Positions 57,807-64,000 of a stretch of 64,000 nt of DNA are shown piece after piece. The notes under the pieces were generated by a model. That model did no database searches, was not told the DNA's origin, and worked only from the letters and a program-made list of their open reading frames with translations. Origin of the DNA: Pseudomonas donghuensis (GTDB lineage Bacteria; Pseudomonadota; Gammaproteobacteria; Pseudomonadales; Pseudomonadaceae); assembly GCF_000259195.1 (NCBI RefSeq), contig NZ_AJJP01000170.1, forward strand, positions 1-64,000, read 5' to 3'. The translations under genes and the position numbers were made by a program. The number at the start of each line of letters is the position of its first letter. Position 1 is the first letter of the stretch.

Positions 57807-58031
57807 ATGGGTGGTATCGGGATCTGGCAGTTGCTCATCGTTTTGGTGATCGTCTTCATGCTGTTCGGCACCAAGCGCCTCAAGGGCCTGGGTGCGGACG
57901 TCGGTGATGCGATCCAGGGTTTTCGCAAATCCATGGGCAACGGCCCGGCCACGGACGAAGCCGTAAGCCCGGTCAAACCCCAGGCGCCGCTGCAGGCCGA
58001 CAGCGTGCAGCACACGGAACGCCAGCGCTGA
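57807..58031 (+). CDS. tatA: Sec-independent translocase protein TatA
   Basis: 74 residues. One membrane helix ([16 protein letters not shown]), then the TatA hinge and amphipathic helix ([22 protein letters not shown]). Forms the pore-like oligomer. First gene of a tatABC operon beside Tat-dependent uxpB. Confidence 0.93.
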   Translation: MGGIGIWQLLIVLVIVFMLFGTKRLKGLGADVGDAIQGFRKSMGNGPATDEAVSPVKPQAPLQADSVQHTERQR

Positions 58032-58309
58032 TGTTCGAAGTCGGTTTTACCGAGCTGCTGCTGGTGGGCATCGTCGCTTTACTGGTGCTCGGCCCCGAGC
58101 GCCTGCCGACGGCGGCGCGCACCCTGGGCCGCGGCTTGGGCCAGGCCAAGCGCACCATGGCCGCGATCAAGGCCCAGGTCGACCGCGAACTGGACACCCA
58201 GGCCTTGAGCCAGGAACTCGATGCCGTGGCGTTGCAGCGCCTTGAGCAGGACCTGCGCCGCGGCGTCAGCCTGCAGCCGGACCACAGCCCATCCAGCGGA
58301 AACCCCTGA
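58031..58309 (+). CDS. tatB: Sec-independent translocase protein TatB
   Basis: 92 residues. N-terminus [21 protein letters not shown] with the TatB Glu at 8 and the following LGPERLP. The amphipathic part has ARTLGRGLGQAKR. Starts within the tatA stop codon (one-base overlap). Receives signal peptides with TatC. Confidence 0.92.
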   Translation: MFEVGFTELLLVGIVALLVLGPERLPTAARTLGRGLGQAKRTMAAIKAQVDRELDTQALSQELDAVALQRLEQDLRRGVSLQPDHSPSSGNP

Positions 58310-59064
58310 TGAACACAGCAAGCCAAGACCCGGGCATGCCGCTCACCGCTCACCTGCGCGAACTGCGCAGGCGCCTGGTGCGCTGCCTGCTGGCCATCGC
58401 CGTGGTATTCCTCGGCCTGTTCCCGTTTGCCCAGACCCTGTATACCCAGGTCTCGGAACCGCTGCGCCATTACCTGCCCGAAGGCGCGAGCATGATCGCC
58501 ACCAGCGTCACCTCGCCGTTCCTGGCGCCGTTCAAACTGACTCTGATGGCGGCGCTGTTCGTGGCCATGCCGGTGCTGTTGCACCAGGCCTGGAGCTTCA
58601 TTGCCCCGGCGATGTACCGCCAGGAACGGCGCATCGCCCTGCCGTTGCTGGTGTCGAGCATCGTGCTGTTCTACTCGGGCATGGCCTTCGCCTTCTTCGT
58701 GGTCTTCCCGATGATGTTCGGCTTCTTTGCCAGCGTCACCCCGGATGGCGTGGCGATGATGACCGACATCGGCCTGTACCTGGACTTCATCCTCACCCTG
58801 TTCCTGGCCTTCGGCCTGGCGTTCGAAATCCCGGTGGCGACTTTTATCATCGTCTGGGCCGGGGTCACCGACGTCGGCACCCTGCGCAAAAGCCGCCCCT
58901 ATGTGATCGTCGGTTGTTTCGTGGTTGGCATGCTGCTGACCCCGCCGGATGTGTTCTCGCAAACCCTATTGGCGGTGCCGATGTGGATATTGTTTGAAGT
59001 CGGATTACTGGCCTGTGCTGCGGTCGAGCGCAAGGGCAACCAGGAAATCGCCTGCAACAACTGA
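58309..59064 (+). CDS. tatC: Sec-independent translocase protein TatC
   Basis: 251 residues and six membrane helices. Conserved features: HLRELRRRLV at the N-terminus, FIAPAMYRQERR and the glutamate-bearing GLAFEIPVATFIIV. Binds twin-arginine signal peptides. One-base overlap with tatB. The trio resembles the phosphate-induced tat-1 set of P. putida. Confidence 0.94.
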   Translation: MNTASQDPGMPLTAHLRELRRRLVRCLLAIAVVFLGLFPFAQTLYTQVSEPLRHYLPEGASMIATSVTSPFLAPFKLTLMAALFVAMPVLLHQAWSFIAPAMYRQERRIALPLLVSSIVLFYSGMAFAFFVVFPMMFGFFASVTPDGVAMMTDIGLYLDFILTLFLAFGLAFEIPVATFIIVWAGVTDVGTLRKSRPYVIVGCFVVGMLLTPPDVFSQTLLAVPMWILFEVGLLACAAVERKGNQEIACNN

Positions 59065-59067
59065 CAA

Positions 59068-59114
59068 GTGGTATTGACGTGGTATTAAAGTGGTATTAAA
59101 TTTTTAATACCACT
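59068..59114 (+). promoter_or_regulatory. NagR operator array: three direct repeats and a palindrome
   Basis: GTGGTATT occurs at 59068, 59079 and 59090, an exact 11-bp period. The last copy starts a perfect palindrome, AGTGGTATTAAA and TTTAATACCACT with TT between, covering 59089-59114. It ends 20 nt before the nagR start. GntR/UTRA regulators bind such palindromes, so autoregulation of nagR is likely. Confidence 0.75.
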
Positions 59115-59134
59115 CGCCACCTGAAGCCACCGCC

Positions 59135-59866
59135 ATGCCTCCGTTGACCGCCCTGCGCCCCGACGACACCCTGGCCACCCCGCTTTACCTTCAGTTGGCG
59201 CGCAATCTGGAACAGGCCATCCACGCCGGGCAGTGGAAAGCCGAACAGGCCCTGCCTTCGGAAAGAAGCCTCAGCGAAGCCCTGGACATCTCCCGGGTTA
59301 CCGCGCGCAAGGCCCTGGAAGTGCTGCTCGAACAAGGCTTGATCCGCCGCATCCAGGGCTCTGGTACGTTCATCACCCCGCGCCTGGAACAACCGCTCTC
59401 ACGCCTGTCGAGCTTCAGCGAAATGCTCCGCCTGAAGGGCTTTACCCCAAGCTCGCAGTGGCTGGAGCGCAGCGTCGACGCGCCGTCGGCCGATGAGCTG
59501 GTGCGCCTGGGCCTGTCGCCCAACGAACAGGTGGTACACCTCAAGCGCCTGCGCAAGGCCGATGACATCGTCATGGCCGTCGAATACAGCACCCTGCCCG
59601 CGCACTTGCTGGGCAACCCGGAAGCTATCGGCGATTCGCTGTACCAGTACCTCGACCAGATCGGCAAGCCGGTGGTGCGCGCCCTGCAACACATTCGCGC
59701 GATCAATGCCAGCGCCGAGCTGGCGGCGCGGGTCGGCATCGAGCCCGGCACCGCCATGCTGCTGATGACCCGGGTCGGCTACCTCGACGACAACACCCCC
59801 ATCGAACTGACCGACACCTACTGCCGGGACGACTACTACGACTTTGTCGCCGAGCTGCGACGCTAG
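59135..59866 (+). CDS. nagR: GntR/HutC-family regulator of amino-sugar use (NagR)
   Basis: 243 residues. Winged helix at about 10-75 (LYLQLARNLEQAI, LPSERSLSEALDISRVTARKAL, GSGTFITP) and a UTRA ligand domain from about 95 (MLRLKGFTPSSQWLERS to PIELTDTYCRDDYYDF). Such proteins are released from DNA by glucosamine-phosphate ligands. It heads the nag operon and lies after its own operator. Confidence 0.88.
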   Translation: MPPLTALRPDDTLATPLYLQLARNLEQAIHAGQWKAEQALPSERSLSEALDISRVTARKALEVLLEQGLIRRIQGSGTFITPRLEQPLSRLSSFSEMLRLKGFTPSSQWLERSVDAPSADELVRLGLSPNEQVVHLKRLRKADDIVMAVEYSTLPAHLLGNPEAIGDSLYQYLDQIGKPVVRALQHIRAINASAELAARVGIEPGTAMLLMTRVGYLDDNTPIELTDTYCRDDYYDFVAELRR

Positions 59867-59876
59867 CGGAGCCCCC

Positions 59877-60974
59877 ATGAGCGAACACAACATACTCACC
59901 CCGACGGGCTGGGTACGCGGACGCCTGTTGCTGCGTGACGGCCGCGTCGCCGCCATCGACGGCCAGCCGTGCGACCCGCTGAGCAACGATCTGCCCTACC
60001 TGCTGCCGGGTTTCATCGACTTGCACGTGCACGGCGGCGGTGGCAGCGACATCATGGAAGGCGCCGCGGCGTTCGCCACCATCGCCCGTACCCACGTGCG
60101 CTTCGGCACCACGTCGTTGCTGGCCACCACCATGACCGCGCCGAAGGAAGAGCTGACCCAGGTGCTCGCGGCCCTCGGTGAGTACGTTCGCCAGCCGCGC
60201 AGCGACGGCGCCCGGGTCCTCGGCGTGCATCTGGAAGGCCCGTACATCAACCCCGGCAAACTCGGCGCGCAGCCGAACTTCGCTCACCTGGGGCTGCTCG
60301 AAGAGGTCGACGCCTATATGGCCCTGGCTCCGATCAAGGTCATCACCATCGCCCCGGAAGTCGCCGGCCACCTGCCGTTGATCCGCACCTTGAGCGAACG
60401 CGGCGTGCGCCTGCAGATCGGCCACACCCTGGGCAGCTACGAAGAAGGCGTGGCGGCCCTGGAAGCCGGCGCCACCAGTTTTACCCACCTGTATAACGCC
60501 ATGAGCCCGCTGCACCACCGCGAACCGGGCATCGTCGGCGCAGCCCTGGCTCACGCACGCTTTGCCGAGCTGATTCCCGACCTGCTGCATGTGCACCCCG
60601 GCGCCATCCGTGTGGCCCTGCGCTCGATCCCCTGCCTGTACTGCGTAACCGACTCCACCGCCGCCGCGGGCATGCCCGATGGCGAGTACAAGCTTGGCAG
60701 CCACACCGTGACCAAATGCCTGGGCGGCGTGCGCTTGCCCGACGGCACCCTGGCCGGCAGCACCCTGACCATGGACCAGGCCCTGCGCAACCTGGTGAAG
60801 ATCGGCCTGCCCCTGGCCGAAGCCTCCCAGCGCCTGTCGCAGTTTCCCGCCGACTACCTCGGCCTGCAAGCGCGCGGGCGCCTGCAGCCCGGTAGCTGGG
60901 CCGACGCCGTGACCCTGGATCGCAACCTCAACCTGATCGGCGTAATGGTCGAAGGAGAACACCTTGAGCTCTAA
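59877..60974 (+). CDS. nagA: N-acetylglucosamine-6-phosphate deacetylase
   Basis: 365 residues. Amidohydrolase barrel with His50/His52 (FIDLHVHGG), Glu120 (HLEGPYINP), His183 (GHTLG), His204 (THLYNAM) and the catalytic Asp259 (VTDSTAAAG). Converts GlcNAc-6-P to GlcN-6-P and acetate in the cytoplasm. The ATG at 59877 follows nagR by 10 nt. Confidence 0.95.
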   Translation: MSEHNILTPTGWVRGRLLLRDGRVAAIDGQPCDPLSNDLPYLLPGFIDLHVHGGGGSDIMEGAAAFATIARTHVRFGTTSLLATTMTAPKEELTQVLAALGEYVRQPRSDGARVLGVHLEGPYINPGKLGAQPNFAHLGLLEEVDAYMALAPIKVITIAPEVAGHLPLIRTLSERGVRLQIGHTLGSYEEGVAALEAGATSFTHLYNAMSPLHHREPGIVGAALAHARFAELIPDLLHVHPGAIRVALRSIPCLYCVTDSTAAAGMPDGEYKLGSHTVTKCLGGVRLPDGTLAGSTLTMDQALRNLVKIGLPLAEASQRLSQFPADYLGLQARGRLQPGSWADAVTLDRNLNLIGVMVEGEHLEL

Positions 60975-61986
60975 GATGCTTGCCGAAGCCCTGGCCTCTG
61001 CCACCGTTGTGCAGACCCAGTTGCAGCGCTGCGACGCGCGTATTGCCAGCGTCGCCGAACAGCTGCGTAGCCTCGCGCCGCAGGTAGCCCTGACGGTCGC
61101 CCGTGGCAGCTCGGACCACGCCGCCAGTTACTTTGCCTACCTGACCATGCAGCAGCTTGGCCTGCCGGTGGCCTCGCTGCCGATGTCGGTGGTGACCCTA
61201 CAGAACTCGCCCCTGCAGGTGCGCGGCCAAGTGGCCCTGGGCTTCTCCCAGTCGGGCCAGAGCCCGGACCTGGTCAACAGCCTGCGCACCCTGCGCGAAC
61301 GCGGCGCCACCACCCTGGCGCTGGTTAACGCCGAGGACTCACCACTAGAGCATGCCTGCCAGTACCACCTGCCGCTGTGTGCCGGCCCCGAGTTGAGCGT
61401 TGCCGCGACCAAGAGCTTTATCGCCACCCTCAGCGCCAGCGCCCGTCTGATCGCCCACTGGCAGCAAGACCCGGCGCTGCTCGAAGCCGGCCTCGCCCTG
61501 CCCGGGCAACTGCGTGAAGCGGCAGAACAGGACTGGAGCCTGGCCATCGAGCAACTGCGCGATTGCCAGCGGCTGATGGTCATCGGCCGGGGCGCCGGGT
61601 TTGCCGTCGCCCAGGAAGCAGCGCTCAAGTTCAAGGAAACCTCGGCAATCCAGGCCGAAGCCTTCAGCAGCGCCGAGGTGCGTCACGGCCCGATGGCACT
61701 GATCGATGCCCATTACCCGTTGCTGGTATTGGCGCCTCGTGGCGTGGAGCAGGCGGGCCTGTTGCAACTGGCCGAAGACATGCGCCAGCGCGGCGCCACG
61801 GTGCTGCTGGCGGCGCCGGCGGACGTCCCCCAGCGCAACCTGACCTTGAGCAGCGCCGCCCACCCGGGCCTTGATCCGTTGCTGGCGATCCAGAGCTTCT
61901 ATGTCATGGCTGCAGGCCTGGCCGAGGCACGTGGCATGGACCCGGATCAGCCCCGTCACTTGAGCAAAGTGACCCGAACTCACTGA
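60964..61986 (+). CDS. nagB-II: SIS-domain glucosamine-6-phosphate deaminase (NagB-II/AgaS type)
   Basis: 340 residues, two SIS domains. Phosphosugar motifs: ARGSSDHAA, FSQSGQSPD and RHGPMAL. It resembles the isomerase half of GlmS but without glutaminase, as NagB-II does; it would make fructose-6-P and ammonia from GlcN-6-P. GGAG at 60953-60956 fits a TTG start at 60964 (overlapping nagA by 11 nt) better than the ATG at 60976. Confidence 0.87.
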   Translation: MSSKMLAEALASATVVQTQLQRCDARIASVAEQLRSLAPQVALTVARGSSDHAASYFAYLTMQQLGLPVASLPMSVVTLQNSPLQVRGQVALGFSQSGQSPDLVNSLRTLRERGATTLALVNAEDSPLEHACQYHLPLCAGPELSVAATKSFIATLSASARLIAHWQQDPALLEAGLALPGQLREAAEQDWSLAIEQLRDCQRLMVIGRGAGFAVAQEAALKFKETSAIQAEAFSSAEVRHGPMALIDAHYPLLVLAPRGVEQAGLLQLAEDMRQRGATVLLAAPADVPQRNLTLSSAAHPGLDPLLAIQSFYVMAAGLAEARGMDPDQPRHLSKVTRTH

Positions 61987-62005
61987 GGCACCGAGGACCT
62001 TGCGC

Positions 62006-64000
62006 ATGCCCGACAACAAGAACATCACCCTCCATGCCCCCCTCGAAGGCCCGCTGCTGCCACTGGACCAGGTGCCCGACCCGGTGTTCGCTGGCGGCAC
62101 CCTGGGCAACGGCATCGCCATCGACCCGCTCAACGACTGCTTGCAGGCCCCCTGCGCCGGCACCGTCATCCACCTGGCGAAAACCCTGCACGCGCTGACC
62201 CTACGTGCCGACAACGGCGCCGAGATCCTTATGCACATCGGCCTTGATACCGTGCAGTTGCAGGGCCGCGGCTTCGAAGCGCTGGTGGCCAATGGCGAGC
62301 GCGTCGAACGGGCTCAGCCGCTGATTCGTTTTGACCTGGACCTGGTCGCACAACACTGCACCAGCCTGATCACCGTCATAATCCTGAGCAATAGCAGCGA
62401 ATACCGATTGCTGCCGCGCACGATCCGTTCGGTGGCCCTGGGTGCGCCATTGCTGGATGTCATTCCCAACGCTGGCATCGGCGCAGTCAAAGCTGCCAGC
62501 GCAGGTGAGACAGTGCGCGGTAGCACCAAGGTAGCCCATCACGGCGGCCTGCATGCGCGCCCTGCAGCATTACTGCGCCAGACCGCCCAAGGTTTCGCCA
62601 GCCACGCCGAACTGCACTTCAACGGCCAGGTCGCCGCGCTCAACAGCCTGGTGGCGATCATGGGACTGGGGGTGGGTGAGCAGGATGAAATCGAAATCGT
62701 CTGCAGCGGTGCCGACAGTACGCCAGCCTTGCACGCCTTGTTGGCGGCAGTCGCCACAGCGACCGTCGGTGAACAGCATGCCGGCCCTGCCGTCAGCGTC
62801 CAGGCCAAACCCGTCGCCAACCTGGAGCCCGGCATTCTCAATGGTGTATGCGCATCACCTGGCCTGGCCAGCGGTCCGTTGGCGCGCCTGGATGCCATTC
62901 GCCTGCCGCACGACTCCGGCGGCCATCAACCCGGCCCGCAGCATCAAGCCCTGAACGCCGCGCTAGCCAGCGTCAAGGCCGCCATTGAAGCTGACCTGCA
63001 GCACCTGCAACAGGGCGATGCCGCGGCCATCTTCGAAGCGCACCTGGCACTGCTCGACGATCCGTCGCTGATCGACGCTGCGCGCCAGTGCATCGACCAG
63101 GGCAGCGCTGCCAGCCACGCCTGGAGCCAGGCCATCGACGCCCAGTGCGCAATCCTCAAGGCACTCGACAAGCCGCTGCTGGCCGAGCGCGCCAACGACC
63201 TGCAGGATTTGCAGCAACGGGTATTGCGCGCCCTGCTCGGCGAAACCCGCGAGCTCGAGTTGCCACCCTCGGCGATTGTCGTCGCCCATGAACTGACGCC
63301 CTCGGACCTGCTGCTGCTCGACAAGCACGCGGTAGCCGGGCTGTGCATGGTCGCCGGGGGCGCCACTTCGCACGTTGCCATCCTCGCCCGCGCCCGTGGC
63401 CTGCCGTGCCTGGTTGCCCTGGGCCCGGAGCTGCTGAACCTGCAAGCCGGCCAGGTTCTGGTGGTGGACGGCGAGCAGGCCCGACTGGAAACCGCACCGG
63501 ATGCCGAACGCCTGGCCGAAGTCGCGCAGCTTCGCCAGCACCAGCAGCAACGCCGCCAACAGCAACAAGCCGCCGCCCAGGGCAGCGCCCAGACCCGTGA
63601 CGGGCGCCTGATCGAAGTCGCCGCCAATGTCGCCTCGGCGGCCGAAGCTGCCCAGGCCCTGAGCCTGGGCGCTGACGGCGTCGGCCTGTTACGCACCGAG
63701 TTCCTCTTCGTCGACCGTCACACCGCCCCGGATGAACAAGAGCAGCGCGGCGCCTATCAGGCCGTGCTGGATGCCATGGGCGATCGTCCGGTAATCATCC
63801 GTACCATCGATGTCGGCGGCGACAAGCAACTGGACTACTTGCCCCTGCCCCACGAAACCAACCCAGTGCTCGGTCTGCGCGGCATTCGCCTGGGCCAAGT
63901 GCGCCCCGAACTGCTCGACCTGCAATTGCGTGCCCTGCTGCAGGTCAGCCCGCAGCGCCGCTGCCGGATCATGCTGCCGATGGTCAGCGAGGTCGATGAG
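62006..64000 (+). CDS. nagF: Fused PTS protein EIIA(Glc)-HPr-EI (NagF), 3' part cut by window
   Basis: The first 665 codons are in the window, with no stop. EIIA domain (about 1-150) with active His77 (LMHIGLDTVQL); HPr domain (about 170-260) with His183 (GGLHARPAA); EI domain from about 275 with His456 (GGATSHVAIL) and LLRTEFLF. It passes phosphate from PEP to the membrane transporter (NagE, expected next) for GlcNAc uptake. ATG preceded by GAGGA. Confidence 0.93.
   Translation, partial: MPDNKNITLHAPLEGPLLPLDQVPDPVFAGGTLGNGIAIDPLNDCLQAPCAGTVIHLAKTLHALTLRADNGAEILMHIGLDTVQLQGRGFEALVANGERVERAQPLIRFDLDLVAQHCTSLITVIILSNSSEYRLLPRTIRSVALGAPLLDVIPNAGIGAVKAASAGETVRGSTKVAHHGGLHARPAALLRQTAQGFASHAELHFNGQVAALNSLVAIMGLGVGEQDEIEIVCSGADSTPALHALLAAVATATVGEQHAGPAVSVQAKPVANLEPGILNGVCASPGLASGPLARLDAIRLPHDSGGHQPGPQHQALNAALASVKAAIEADLQHLQQGDAAAIFEAHLALLDDPSLIDAARQCIDQGSAASHAWSQAIDAQCAILKALDKPLLAERANDLQDLQQRVLRALLGETRELELPPSAIVVAHELTPSDLLLLDKHAVAGLCMVAGGATSHVAILARARGLPCLVALGPELLNLQAGQVLVVDGEQARLETAPDAERLAEVAQLRQHQQQRRQQQQAAAQGSAQTRDGRLIEVAANVASAAEAAQALSLGADGVGLLRTEFLFVDRHTAPDEQEQRGAYQAVLDAMGDRPVIIRTIDVGGDKQLDYLPLPHETNPVLGLRGIRLGQVRPELLDLQLRALLQVSPQRRCRIMLPMVSEVDE

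Overview
This is a GC-rich Pseudomonas chromosome segment. Codon use, synteny-type gene order and protein sequences point to the P. putida group: recJ/yaeQ, thrC-hom-dsbC-xerD, rpsP-rimM-trmD-rplS-ffh, a Roc-type signalling cluster, and an Xcp/UxpB/Tat phosphate-starvation secretion locus. No rRNA, tRNA or CRISPR array was seen. No gene-free stretch exceeds about 300 bases.

Left part (1-12.7 kb). An operon-like group encodes the three cytoplasmic and membrane parts of a YdcTUV polyamine-type ABC importer, gamma-aminobutyraldehyde dehydrogenase (PatD) and a Tat-exported spermidine dehydrogenase (SpdH). Together they suggest spermidine or putrescine use through 4-aminobutyraldehyde to GABA. A HicAB toxin-antitoxin pair, an old-yellow-enzyme reductase, recJ, yaeQ, a class III CoA-transferase and an orphan periplasmic binding protein follow.

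Signalling block (12.8-18.9 kb). A small DUF3509-like protein is followed by a three-gene two-component cluster. It has a NarL-type regulator (RocA1-like) convergent with an EAL-domain regulator (RocR-like) and a large hybrid kinase (RocS1-like) with two periplasmic binding-protein domains.

Housekeeping block with an accessory insert (18.9-43.7 kb). The genes thrC, hom, dsbC and xerD share one strand. A Rhs-type polymorphic toxin module (22.8-28.4 kb) sits between dsbC and xerD. It comprises a prePAAR/PAAR Rhs protein with a short AT-richer C-terminal toxin domain and three small genes behind it, at least one probably an immunity gene. Then come a CPA1 antiporter, a thioesterase, the rpsP-rimM-trmD-rplS operon, ffh, a CcsA/YpjD-type membrane protein, a CNNM/CBS protein, an MHS-family transporter, purT, a VUT membrane protein, DUF1289, a gamma-carbonic anhydrase, two NUDIX hydrolases and an L,D-transpeptidase.

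Secretion block (43.7-59.1 kb). A tightly overlapping minus-strand operon runs from a lipoprotein (UxpA-like) through gspC-D-E-F-G-H-I-J-L-M-N. Divergent from it is uxpB, a PhoX phosphatase with Tat and lipobox signals. gspK and tatABC complete the locus. A three-half-site Pho box precedes the gsp operon and a two-half-site one precedes tatA, so the sequence itself supports phosphate-starvation control of export by Tat and then by type II secretion. The UxpA-like lipoprotein appears to be a SoxB/5'-nucleotidase relative that has lost its metal ligands.

Right end (59.1-64 kb). nagR (GntR/UTRA), nagA, a SIS-type glucosamine-6-phosphate deaminase and the start of a fused PTS EIIA-HPr-EI protein form an N-acetylglucosamine uptake operon. 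It is preceded by an ordered array of GTGGTATT repeats and a perfect palindrome that is the likely NagR operator. The PTS gene runs off the window.
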